Origin: Sepioteuthis lessoniana
Taxonomy: Eukaryota > Mollusca > Cephalopoda > Myopsida > Loliginidae
DNA length: 64,000 nt
Assembly: GCA_963585895.1 (NCBI GenBank)
Contig: CAUZXS010005819.1
Span: forward strand, 2,501 to 66,500
Direction of reading: 5' to 3'
Part shown: piece after piece, positions 1 to 9,205 of the stretch
Position numbering within the stretch: the stretch's first letter is position 1
Layout of the letters: the number at the start of each line of letters is the position of its first letter
Notes under the pieces: generated by a model
What the model was told of the DNA's origin: nothing
The model's database searches: none
What the model saw: only the letters and a program-made list of their open reading frames with translations
Position numbers and translations under genes: made by a program

Positions 1-911
1 ACGTGGTGCATACAATAAGTTTCCAGATTTTTTTGTACAGGCATTTAAAATTGTCGTGAACTCTTGAAAATTCACTATGTTATTGCTATACATCTGATAA
101 GATGACTGACTAATTTTTATGCTTTCAGGTTCAAATGAACAGCTACAGCAGCAATTGGAATGCACCCTACTAAAACCTGATTGTCACAACTGGTGAATTT
201 CAAAAATGCAATCTGGACGTGAGGACACTTTAGAAGAACGATATGCAATAAAATTGTTTTAAACTTGAAAAAAAGACCACAGAAACGTATGGAATGCTTC
301 AGACTGCTTTTGGAGCACCTTGCATGAATCGAGCATCAGGTTTTGAGTGGCATAAGAGATTCAAGGAAAGCAGGGAGTCTGTGAGGGACGGTGAGAGGTG
401 TGTGAGGAGTAAGGAAGTCAATACACCAGAGTTGATTCGCCAAAGGGTTACGGTTAGGGTTACTATGTTGAGGTTTTAAGGGAGTTCAGCAAGAGATTCC
501 GAGGGAAGAGACTAGCACTCTTCAAATCAGGTCAGTGGCATTTCCACCTGGACAATGCACCAGTCCACAAATCCATCCTTGTCACAGACTATTTGACCAA
601 GATGGGCATCAAGACAGTTCCTCACCCTCCCTCTAGTCCAGACCTTGCTCCCTGTGACTTCTGGTTATTCCCTAAGCTCAGAGGCTGACGTTATGAGACA
701 ACTGAGGAGATGAAAGAGGCTGTGACGAAGGTCATTGACACGCTCATACAAGAGGACTTCGATGGGGCCTTCCAGAAGTTGTTTGAACGGTACAATAAGT
801 GCATTGCAGCCGGAGGAGAATACTTCGAAGGGGACTAGAGTTTCATGAGTGTACTATCAATAAAAGTGCCCATATGAAAAAAGTCTGGAAACTTATTTAA
901 TGATCCTCGTA
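1..911 (+). mobile_element. mariner (DD34D) internally deleted, non-autonomous copy
   Basis: Both ends carry related terminal inverted repeats with AATAAGTTTCCAGA near the left end and its complement near 880-900. Between them are the N-terminal DNA-binding part of a mariner-type transposase and its C-terminal catalytic part. The middle of the gene, including the first catalytic Asp, is missing. Full-length mariners are about 1.3 kb, so roughly 400 bp is gone. A second copy at 32506-33038 has the same deletion junction, so this is a propagated deletion derivative. The left end coincides with the window edge, so the flanking TA cannot be checked. Confidence 0.85.
294..838 (+). pseudogene. mariner transposase remnant
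   Basis: 294-450 encodes the N-terminal helix-turn-helix region (starts MLQTAFGAPCMNRAS, continues FEWHKRFKESRESV). After the deletion junction near 455-470 the frame changes. It resumes as YYVEVLREFSKRFRGK and continues with HLDNAPVH and SPDLAPCDFWLF. There are 34 residues between the two Asp residues of HLDNAP and CDFWLF, the DD34D mariner spacing. A TGA at 685-687 interrupts the C-terminal part, which otherwise ends at the TAG at 836-838. It cannot make an active transposase. Confidence 0.85.
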
Positions 912-1309
912 CATATATGCATATATGTATATGACGTCACACCCACTTATAAAATTCGTTGAACACAAAATTATTCCAGTACTCCACAACAAAGGAGCGC
1001 CTATGTCCTCGAAAATGACCGAAGATTGTCATAAGTAGCTGAACTCGAACTGACAGAATTTACAGTTTTTAAACTATCTAAAACCTCAGTTGCAGTATCT
1101 TGTTACTCAAAAAGACACACTGTATAAAAAGGTAAACACCTTATTCTTCTTTGACATTTTTACCGTGTATGTATATATGGGGGTTGTATATGTTGGAGGG
1201 TATATATATTGTGTATGTATATATGCACAACAAATTAAGTTAGATATAAACTAAACTAGTGAAAAGAATTTTTTATTCAAATAAAACTGTAAAATAAACA
1301 ATTTTATAA
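912..1309. other. AT-rich intergenic stretch
   Basis: Low-complexity AT-rich DNA with TATATG/GTATAT runs. I see no gene, RNA or recognisable repeat. Confidence 0.5.
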
Positions 1310-2100
1310 GTCCTTGTCTTGGAGGCAACACTCCAAAAAGCAGCAGCTGTACGGCCACCTACCACCCATCACGAAAACTATTAGAGTTAGACGAACCTGA
1401 CATGCAGAACACTGCTGGAGAAGTAGGGACGAGCTCATAAGGGGTGTACTCCTATGGACCCCTTCACATGGCTGAGCAAAAGCAAGGCGACCAACTCGAA
1501 CCTGAAGCCCTGAAGACCTGCCAGAAGCAATGGACGATACGGAGGGGTGGCGAGAGAGGGTCAGGGATATCCGTTTGGTTTGTTGGGTTTTATGGCATAT
1601 CAACCTTTGTAGGTTATTTAACGCCAAATCCATTTGCATGTAAATAATCTGTTCAATTTAAACCAATTCAGTACACAGTTTGTCAAAAACATTTCTATTT
1701 CAAATTATTCAAGCAGTTATATGTAACAATTCAGTTTAGTGTAAATACAGTTTTAATTGTCAAAAACATTTCTATTTCAAGCTATTCAGTTTAATCAAAC
1801 AATTCAGTTAAGCAGATGTATGCCGTTAGTTCAATTTAACCCATAGATAGGGCCCTATCAGGTGCTACCACTCCGGTCCAGAGTCGACCAGGGAGCGATA
1901 GCAATGAAGGGGTATTCCGCATTACCCAAAGCTCCTGCATTCTTGGAACCTCACCATCAGATTGTTTAGTGTCATATCCAGGATACTCGTTGGGGGGAGG
2001 GGCTTACCCCTCTGCAGAGAAGCAGTCGGTGTGTTCTGCAGCCCCAGCCGACTGGGCAAAGGAATATTCGTGCTGGTGGCACGACAGGATGATGATATTA
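1310..2100 (+). mobile_element. RTE-type LINE 3' fragment, split by REP1
   Basis: 1310-1573 encodes the C-terminal region of an RTE-type polyprotein. It shows the QLYGHLPPIT-like stretch, an RRT.HA..CWRSRDEL-like stretch, and an end resembling WRERVRDI, with stops and a small internal deletion. The last bases of the element, with the GCACGAC..GATGATGAT 3' end, lie at 2071-2097 on the far side of a REP1 copy. The other RTE copies in this window read straight across this point, so REP1 landed inside an older RTE insertion. Confidence 0.8.
1574..2060 (-). mobile_element. REP1 retroposon, monomer
   Basis: On the minus strand the copy starts at GCCCAGTCGGCTGGGG near 2056. It runs through the 230-bp head and a short sub-repeat block, and ends in the hairpin tail near 1580-1635. 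The flanks GGGATATCCG (1564-1573) and GGAATATTCG (2061-2070) match at 8 of 10 positions. They look like an aged target-site duplication, and they border both halves of one RTE sequence. Confidence 0.8.
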
Positions 2101-2339
2101 AAGTAATTCCTCTTTTAGTGTTCTGAGTTTCAATGCTAGATTGCATAACTTTAACGTTAAAAAATGTAGGAATAATTTTTAGAATTTAATAAATAAAAAA
2201 TCTTTAACTTGTTAATAATAAATGTTGATATTTATAGATGGGCACTGAATTCCATTATGTTTAAGTGCATTGGCTGTGGAAATAATAATACATGCAGATT
2301 TGTATTTTAGGTATATTCAAATGCGATGGATTTTTTTAA

Positions 2340-2720
2340 ATTTGGATTTAGGATAAACTTATCTTCAATAGATGATATGTCATAAAACCCAACCACGGGA
2401 GGTGCCCGTGGTGTAATGGTTATCGTCGTAGGAAATGGACACGACGACACGAGTTCAAATCCTGGGCGAGACTGATTGCATTTCACATAGCACTAATACC
2501 CTTGGGAAAAGGTTTCAATCCAATTATTCTACCTCCAGCTATGGGTAAATAGTAGGGCAGACTAGGTTCTGTAGCCTTGGTGAGGCAACTAGTCTAGGAG
2601 AAGGAAAACTCTGAATTGAAACCTGTTAAAACTCTGAATTGAAACCGCTTAAAAATTGACCTTGTGTCATATCCTACCCGAGCGGAGGGGTTGGTACATA
2701 GGATAAAACCCAACCAAACT
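2340..2720 (+). repeat. REP1 tail remnant, interrupted by SINE-C
   Basis: A degenerate REP1 3' end (GGATTTAGG... to CATAAAACCCAACCA) lies at 2340-2395. The duplicated end of the same tail reappears at 2703-2716, after an inserted SINE-C. Confidence 0.65.
2396..2702 (+). mobile_element. SINE-C (tRNA-headed), full length
   Basis: The tRNA-like head has an A-box-like GTGGTGTAATGGTTA and a B-box-like GAGTTCAAATC. The body contains the domain AATACCCTTGGGAAA shared with SINE-A, the GGCAACTAGTCTAGGAGAAG block and an end at GAGCGGAGGGGTTGGTA. It is flanked by a perfect 14-bp duplication, ATAAAACCCAACCA, at 2382-2395 and 2703-2716. Confidence 0.9.
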
Positions 2721-2777
2721 AAAAATTGTTACCTTATAAAATAGTTGCTATTTTTTATGTAGAATCAATTGTCACTG

Positions 2778-2992
2778 GGGGTGTCCTCGTGGCGTAATGG
2801 TTAAAGCGATGGACTGCGGAATCGTCGCGCTATTACGTTCCCTTTCGGGCAAATACCCTTGGGAAAAGTATGAACCCCCTTATCCTCCCAGCTATGGGTT
2901 AAATAGTACCACTACTGTTATTCTTGTAGAATGGCTCTGGCATTAAATAACCTAAAAAAAGTTGATATGCCATTAAACAAAGAAACCAAACC
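2778..2992 (+). mobile_element. SINE-A copy lacking its B box
   Basis: Head GTCCTCGTGGCGTAATGG, central domain, and hairpin tail ending in ...AAACAAAGAAACC. It has a perfect 15-bp duplication, AATCAATTGTCACTG, at 2763-2777 and 2993-3007. Compared with the other copies, the block between GGAATCGT and CGCGCTATTACG, which holds the B-box-like GAGTTCGTACTCC, is missing. Confidence 0.9.
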
Positions 2993-3075
2993 AATCAATT
3001 GTCACTGTTTACATTTGTGGAGATATTTGCGGTTTAATTTATAGCCCACCGCAGTTCTAGAACTCCGCTAAGTAG

Positions 3076-3335
3076 TAAGGGCACCTCGGGTTGTGTAATG
3101 GTTAGCAAGGTAGACTAGCAAAGTTTCACGAGTGAGTTCGAGTCTCATTGGGTGACCCATTCATGCGGTCTCGTGCCACATCTGATCAAAAGCTTTGTAA
3201 ATTGCAGCTCCGCTGAGCAGTAACTCAATGCTGATCCCTGACCTTAGAAGATACAAGAATATTTGTATGACATTTGCGGAGGACGAATGTCTTATAAACT
3301 GTAAATTGAGTTAGTTTTAAAAAAAAATATTTTCC
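3076..3335 (+). mobile_element. SINE-D (tRNA-headed)
   Basis: tRNA-like head GTTGTGTAATGGTTAGC...GAGTTCGAGTCTCATTGGG, then a body with GTCTCGTGCCACATCT and an A-rich end near 3320-3330. The head matches the short minus-strand copy at 12864-12991. Ends are approximate; I found no clear target-site duplication. Confidence 0.7.
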
Positions 3336-3448
3336 TTACTTAAGATTTCTTAGAATATTTTTATCAAAGTAATTCCTCTTCTGCTGTCCTGACAGTTTTC
3401 AATGTTGGATTGCACCACTTATTTCCCGCCTCCATATATATATACGTT

Positions 3449-4012
3449 GGTTGATTGTTTGGGTTTTATGGCATATCAACCTTTGTCGGTTATTTAACGC
3501 CAAATCCATTTATATACAAATAGTCAGTTGTATTTCAAATAATTCAGTCTCCCATGAGAACACAGTTTAATTGTAAAAAAACATTTCTATTTCAAACTAT
3601 TCAGTGTATTCAAACAGTTCTAATTCAGTCAATTTTGTTTACAAACAGTTAAATGTCAAAACAGTTCTATATATAACAATTCAGTTTAGTGTAAGTATAG
3701 TTTCAATGTAAAAAACAGTTCTATTCTAAACAATTCAGTATAGCATAAATACGCATTTTAAATGCAAAAATCAGAATAGTGACGGAAGCACGGTTTTGTT
3801 CCATTTAACCCATAGATAGGACCCTATCAGGTGCTACCACTCTGGGCCAGAGTGAACCTGGGAGCGATGGCAATAAAGGGGTACTCTGCATTCCCCAAAG
3901 CTCCGGCATTACTGGAACGTCACCATCAGATTGTTTAGTGTCATACCCAGGACCCTCGTTGGGAGGGTGTCTTACTCCTCTGCAGAAAAACAGCCCCAGC
4001 CAACTGGGCAAT
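3449..4012 (-). mobile_element. REP1 copy
   Basis: Minus-strand copy with its head at about 3800-4012 (CAGCCCCAGCCAACTGGG on the plus strand), a long sub-repeat block, and the hairpin tail at 3455-3510. Both flanks are AT dinucleotides, so the duplication cannot be resolved. Confidence 0.8.
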
Positions 4013-4601
4013 ATATGTATATAATCAGTGGCATTAATGTTACTCGGGCTCATATTTCCAACATAATTTATATATGCATAATTTAGAACATAAGAATTTT
4101 CACATCCAACTACATTTTTTCTAGAAACAATTCATCGAATCTTTGATCCCGTGTTACGAATACGTGGACAAAATAAGGACAAAGGCAACAGAAAAGAAAA
4201 AAAGGACACAAGGCTTTCTTTTCAAACAGTATATTAACAAGACATGTCAACATTTGTAATAAACGTAGTGTTAATTATAATGTAAGGTGTAGTTAAACTG
4301 TAAATGAATTATAAATGATAGCTTATTGGTAGCATTATAAGAATTATCAATTTGTAATGTGTAGGCTGCAGAATAAAGTGTTATAAATATTATAGGGTTG
4401 CAAAATGATTACCCTTGCGTAACTTGTCACTTGTACTATGTTCAGCCCTCTCAACTTTAACGTACTCAACGGCTCCCCAAAGTAGCCGGCTTCTTGGATA
4501 TGTCTTCTCGAGCGTTCGCAGCAAAGAGAGAGATTCCGCTTACACTTAAATTTATTCGCCAAAACTTAGCATAATAGAACCTCCTTTTGTTTCTGCTATT
4601 G
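4013..4601. other. stretch without recognised features
   Basis: AT-rich. I see no coding signal or repeat family. The 71-codon minus-strand frame here has no recognisable domain. Confidence 0.45.
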
Positions 4602-4611
4602 GTTGGTGTTT

Positions 4612-4905
4612 ATCATATTTACCAACCCCTCCGCTTGGGCAGGATATGACACAAGGTCAATTTTTAAGCGGAGTTTAACAGGTTTCAATTCAGAGTATTC
4701 TTTCTCTTAGACTAGTTGCCTCACCAAGGCTGAAGAACTCAGTCTGCCCTACAATTAACCCCTAGCTGGAGGGAGAATAATTGGATTCATACCTTTCCCA
4801 AGGGTATTAGTGCTATGTGAAATGCAATCAGTCTTGTCCAGGATTTGAACTCGTGTCGCCGTGTCCATTTCCTACGACGATAACCATTACACCACGGGCA
4901 CCTCA
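4612..4905 (-). mobile_element. SINE-C, full length
   Basis: Reverse copy running from the head at about 4900 (TGCCCGTGGTGTAATGG on the minus strand) to the ...GCGGAGGGGTTGGTAAA end at about 4615. A 10-bp duplication, GTTGGTGTTT, flanks it at 4602-4611 and 4906-4915. Confidence 0.88.
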
Positions 4906-4915
4906 GTTGGTGTTT

Positions 4916-6154
4916 TATACCATTATTCACAATCCAATATTCTGTATTATTTACATACTTTCCAATGAATTTAATGTTTTATCTTGTCATTCTTTTATAC
5001 TCTATTGTCGTCAGGATTGGGCAAGCGGACACTAAGTGGTTAATTGATTCAGTTTTTGTTCGCATAATCTACATATTGGGTTTGATCCGTTTTTTTTATA
5101 ATGTCTGTCTGATAGTTTCTCGTTGGTAAGCTCTGGTTCTGTGCTGCTATTATTAACCCCTCTGTCTCCACTTTCAGTCCTGTACTTTTCAACCCATGAT
5201 TATATTTACTATATCTATAACTAATTGGATTAGTCTTTCTGTTTTGGCTTCTTTCTTTTTTTTTTGTTTTTAGCTGTCTCTATTGCTTTTATACTTATTT
5301 CTTTCGGTGTGAGGTCGAGTTGATTCGCAATTTTATAACTTTTTTCACTAATTGAATTTGCTTCTCGTCTGTGTTTACTAACTGTAGCATTTAATCAGTC
5401 GTAGTGTCTAAGTATTTCTTTCATCCTAGAGTGGTTGTTTTATAGGTCAATTCTATTATTATTATTAATATTATTTAGAACTGAATTTTGCAGAGATCTA
5501 TTATGGAATGGAAATCTAGACATTTTAAACCTGGATGTATAGACTTTTCGCAATTGTGTTTGACCTAGAACTAATCAATATTATTTCTACGAATAAAAAC
5601 GATAGGGCTTTTTTCAGTGGCAGCATGACGTCGACCAATATTATCACGAATCATTTACTGCTATCATCAGCAACCTATGTTCGGATTTTTTTTTTCCTTT
5701 TCTTATATCTTATTTCTTACTTGTTTTTTGTTTTTTTGCTTTTTTTTTCCTCCACTCTCACCGCCACTGCTATAGCCGTCATTATCATATTATTCACTGC
5801 TATGAATAAATATTATCAGATCTCATTTTCTTGCTTGCAACATTTCGCCAGAACTTTTTACAGTGGACGAGACTAGAAGAAAACGAGGAAATTGTACTGT
5901 GGTAATGATAGTTATTTTGGGTTTCTTTATCGCTACGGATGGCTGATAGGATATTGATTGCGCCAGTGATTCACCAAGTCTGGCACAAGGTCAGAAGTGA
6001 TTTTTTTTTCGTTCCTGTCCTACCGCAGTGACGGGATACGATGCAAGGACATGCTTATTGCAACGACTTTGAAAAGGTAGGAAGTGAAAAAGTTATCCTA
6101 CCTCGTCTGTATATCCCTTCTGTGGGTGCCTATCTAGTAATGACTGCAATCCTT
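4916..6154. other. T-rich stretch without recognised features
   Basis: Long T-rich tracts around 5240-5270 and 5680-5750. The longest frame, 113 codons at 5535-5876, is a low-complexity Phe/Leu run with no domain. I see nothing I can name. Confidence 0.45.
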
Positions 6155-6279
6155 ATGGCTAACGGAATCGGAACAGGCAACCCCCGCGGATTCAATAAAG
6201 GACGTAGTTCAAAGTTCCGTGAAGGTTCCTGAGTTCGGCAAACACCTGAAGAAGGCCGGAGGACATATCGGTCGAGGAT
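6155..6279 (+). mobile_element. SINE-E body fragment
   Basis: Matches the SINE-E body (GGCTAACGGAATC, ATTCAATAAAGGACGTAG, CACCTGAAGAAGGCCGGAGG) seen at 7609-8006 and 20226-20700. The tRNA head and the distal end are missing. Confidence 0.7.
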
Positions 6280-6334
6280 TAAGAGAAGTCTGGGGTGGAG
6301 TAGCCATAATCATTGAGCTCATTAATAACTTGCA

Positions 6335-6468
6335 ATCCTAGCTTGTTAACCATAACACCACTACCTCTGTCTCATTTACTAAGCCTATCTTATATCTTGC
6401 ATAAGGCACTCAATGAGAAAGGAACTTATCAGCAATGGCTTGTTAACCATTACACCATTTGAGGCGTT
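6335..6468 (-). mobile_element. SINE-D-like head fragments
   Basis: On the minus strand, AATGGTGTAATGGTTAACAAGCC (read in pieces) resembles a tRNA A box, followed by CTCATTGAG-like sequence as in SINE-D. A second weaker A-box-like copy lies near 6340-6365. These are probably old, truncated copies. Confidence 0.45.
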
Positions 6469-6482
6469 CCTTTATTTACTAA

Positions 6483-6687
6483 TGGGGGGATGTCCTCGTG
6501 GTGTAATGGTTAAAGCGATGGACTGCGGAATCGTAGTAAGCGAGTTCGTACTCCAGTCGCGCTTTCGGGCAAATACCCTTGGGAAAGCTATGGTTTAAAT
6601 AGTACCACTACTGTTCTTGGAGAATGGCTTTGGCATTAAATAACCTACAAAGGTTGATATGCCATTAAATAAAGAAACCAAACCAAA
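6483..6687 (+). mobile_element. SINE-A copy
   Basis: tRNA-like head GTGGTGTAATGGTTAAAGC, a shortened centre and the standard hairpin tail. A perfect 14-bp duplication, CCTTTATTTACTAA, flanks it at 6469-6482 and 6688-6701. Confidence 0.9.
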
Positions 6688-6707
6688 CCTTTATTTACTA
6701 AGCTTAT

Positions 6708-6952
6708 AATGAGCAGAGTGTTCGCTAGTGGTCCGGGAGACCGGGGTTCAATCCCAGGTCGAGTCATACCAAAGGCTTAAAAATGGTACTTGATGCCGCC
6801 TCGATTAACACTCAGCATTATAAGGTAAGCATCAAGGGTAAAGTGGAGCAATCCAGGAAAAGGAGTAGCGCCCTCCCTTACACCTCGGTGTAGTAGCTGT
6901 TGAAAAGGGAGCCTTCAGGTTACCCTCGACAACGGTTGCTAACTTTACTCTA
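6708..6952 (+). mobile_element. SINE-B (tRNA-headed)
   Basis: tRNA-like head (TGAGCAGAGTGTTCGC, then GGTTCAATCCCAGGTCGAG). Its body contains ATGGTACTTGATGCCGCC, ACTCAGCATTATAAGG and AAAGTGGAGCAATCCAGG, and ends with GAGCCTTC and CTAACTTTAC. It shares no tail with SINE-A. Confidence 0.82.
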
Positions 6953-7149
6953 TATTTTACACAAGGCCCAAAGTATGGAGTACTCAATGAGGATTGAATA
7001 CATAACTCAATAATAATGGTCTGTTAAATAAGCTTGCTAAATAAACTCCCACAAGTGACCCAAAACTCAGCTTAGTTCAAGACCAAAATTATTGAGCACT
7101 CTATTAGGAACGGTAACTCTCTACTCTGAACTTTGACAAGATTTGTAAC

Positions 7150-7608
7150 AATTATACTACGTATACCAAGAATTCTCTGACGATATCTTCTGCAGAAAGA
7201 TATACTCGCAAGGATATAAAATATGGAGTCACTTCTTCATTACCATTACTCCCAGGTCCACTCAGTCTCAGAGTAGTAGTGCCTGTTAGTTCCACCTATG
7301 AGTCAAATAGATTTGTTGGAAAATTATTGGGTAGTAGATTGGAATATTCAATATCACGAGTTATGTCGACAAGGGAAGGTGCTGTAGAATATGTCGACAG
7401 CACTTCTACAGAAAGACACCCTCCCTCCTCCTCGCCGACAAGTGTCCTAGGTAATGACACTAAATTACATCTGATAGTCAGGATCCAATTTTGGGGTATT
7501 TAGAGTATGTTTATTGCCATTACTCCCAAGTCAACTCTGACCCGGAGTGGTAGTACCTGATAGTGCCAAATGTATAGGTCAAATAGAACTGTGCAATCGT
7601 TAACTAAG
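7150..7608 (+). repeat. REP1b, two decayed heads
   Basis: Two successive REP1-type heads, each with CATTGCCATTACTCCCA-like and GTAGTACCTG-like blocks, near 7225-7310 and 7375-7590. The second runs directly into the SINE-E inverted pair after GGTCAAATAGAACTGT, the same junction seen at 20190-20226. Confidence 0.6.
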
Positions 7609-8006
7609 GTTGTCTAAATTTCTGAGACGAAGCTTGATGATTTTTTTATCATTAATGGTTTTCGGATTATTGTCTTCAGCTTTATTGTTATTTCCACAAC
7701 GTTTCGGCCGATATGTCCTCCGTCCTTCTTCAGGTGTTTGTCGAACTCGGGAACCTTCACGGAACTTCGAACTACGTCCTTTATTGAATCCGCGGGGGTC
7801 GCCAGTTCTGATTCCGTTAGCCATAACCGCGTACAAGTTTTAAGTGTTCCTGTATTGTTACTCGCCTGCAGTCAGGATTGAACCTGCAACCTCCAGATGA
7901 TTGTCTCCTTAGAAGCTTAGGAAACCACCGGACTGCAGGCGAGTAACAATACAGGAATACTTAACACTTGTACCCGGTTATAGCTAACGGAATCAGAACA
8001 GGCATT
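7609..8006. mobile_element. SINE-E head-to-head inverted pair
   Basis: 7609-7937 is a reverse SINE-E. Its body hairpin reads ACGTTTCGGCCGATATGTCC on the plus strand, followed by a tRNA-like head read backwards. 7938-8006 is a forward partial copy (GACTGCAGGCGAGTAACA...). The shared segment around the B box makes a near-perfect inverted repeat: CCTGTATTGTTACTCGCC at about 7850 and GGCGAGTAACAATACAGG at about 7939. Confidence 0.72.
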
Positions 8007-8011
8007 TTAAG

Positions 8012-8116
8012 AATTTCAACCTCTGTTAGGCAAACAGTCTAGGAGAAGGAAAAAGGTGAATAAAAAAAAATGACCGTGTGTCACATCCAGCCTATGCGGA
8101 GGGGTTGTGGATAACA
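8012..8116 (+). mobile_element. SINE-C 3' fragment
   Basis: Contains AGTCTAGGAGAAGGAAAA and ends ATGCGGAGGGGTTG, matching the SINE-C 3' third. Confidence 0.65.
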
Positions 8117-8121
8117 AACCA

Positions 8122-8312
8122 GACTGCGACACCACAGTAAGCGAGTTCGAACTCTCGTTACAATATTGTTCATTTTCGGACTAATACTCTTGGGGAAGGC
8201 ATGAACCCCTTTATCCCCCAGCTATGGGTTAAATAGTCCCACTGCTGTTCTTCTACAAGGATGGATTTGCCAATGGATAACTTACAAAGGTTGATAAGCT
8301 ATCAAAGATTAT
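8122..8312 (+). mobile_element. SINE-A fragment lacking the A box
   Basis: Begins within the tRNA part (GACTGCGA, AGTAAGCGAGTTCGAACTC) and continues through CCCAGCTATGGGTTAAATAG to a variant hairpin tail (GGATTTGCCAATGG...). Confidence 0.65.
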
Positions 8313-8940
8313 TTTATAATTATGATTTCAAGTATTCCTATCAAATACTTAAAACGTGAAACCATTGATATAATTTCAGATAATTAATAATCCTTTGTAA
8401 AAAAAAAATAGCTTCAAGTATCTATTTCTTAATGCAGAAAGTTTCAAGTATTCCTATTTAATACTAATAATTTTGAAACAAATCAATTTGACCCTTAGAA
8501 AGAACCCTAACAGGTACCTCTAATGAGGGTCAAAGTGGACCTGGGAGTAATGGCAGCAAAGAGGTAAATTGATGCTGATACTTTACAGTGAACCGGAACT
8601 ATATCTGTTCCCCCAACCCCTCCACCACAGATACAAGAAGACCAATTTTTCAACTTAGAAAAGTTAGTTTGAGTTTAAAGTTTACCTTCTCCTAGACTGG
8701 TTGCCTAACCAGGGCTAAAGAACCCAGTTAGCCCTACTTCCAACTCAGAGCTGGGGTAGAAGAGGAAGAGTCATGCCTGTCTAAAGGGCATTAGCGCGAA
8801 GTGAAACACCAACAGCCTAGTCCAGGATTTTGAACTTTGGTCGCCGAAATGCAGTTTAGAGTCAAACCCGGGACAACCCCTTTTGATGGCGGGTTCTTAC
8901 CCTCTCTACAGAGGATGTAGTCTATGCTTCGATATCACAG
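8313..8940 (-). repeat. REP1b, interrupted by a SINE-C
   Basis: 8320-8490 has minus-strand REP1b sub-repeats (TTCAAGTATTCCTATC units) and 8490-8595 part of the head. The rest of the head (CTCTACAGAGGATG) lies at 8852-8935, on the far side of a diverged SINE-C. Confidence 0.55.
8612..8850 (-). mobile_element. diverged SINE-C
   Basis: Reverse-strand matches to SINE-C blocks: CAACCCCTCC at the left, CTTCTCCTAGACTGGTTGCC in the middle, GGGCATTAGCG and TCCAGGATTTTGAAC towards the head. It is more diverged than the other copies. Confidence 0.65.
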
Positions 8941-9205
8941 GGATCTTACCAAAAGGATTTCTAATTAACTGATAATGATAATTACTAACATATTCCACTT
9001 AGTATTGTTACTAATACTACTAATTACGTTGAAACTATCCATAAAATACCTCGTAATTAATGTACTTTTTATGTTTTGTAATTATTATATCGTATTTATG
9101 GCTCATTATATTCAAAGTGTTGTTAATTGGCAAAGAATGAGGTTTTAAATTATGACGTCAAATAGAATCATAAAATTGCTTCCGCGCTATTCATGTCACT
9201 CTGCC

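Noticed and set aside
435..470. Telomere-like GGTTAGGGTT sequence
   Set aside because: Only one or two units at the mariner deletion junction, and present in both copies. Junction filler, not interstitial telomere.
2396..2480. tRNA gene at SINE heads (also 6708, 17128, 34779)
   Set aside because: A and B boxes are present, but the acceptor stems do not close and each head continues into a SINE body.
5650..5670. CTGATGA on the minus strand as another ribozyme
   Set aside because: No stem II or GAAAC follows within a plausible distance.
5535..5876. 113-codon plus-strand frame as a membrane protein
   Set aside because: Hydrophobicity comes from T-rich DNA. There are no motifs or supporting context.
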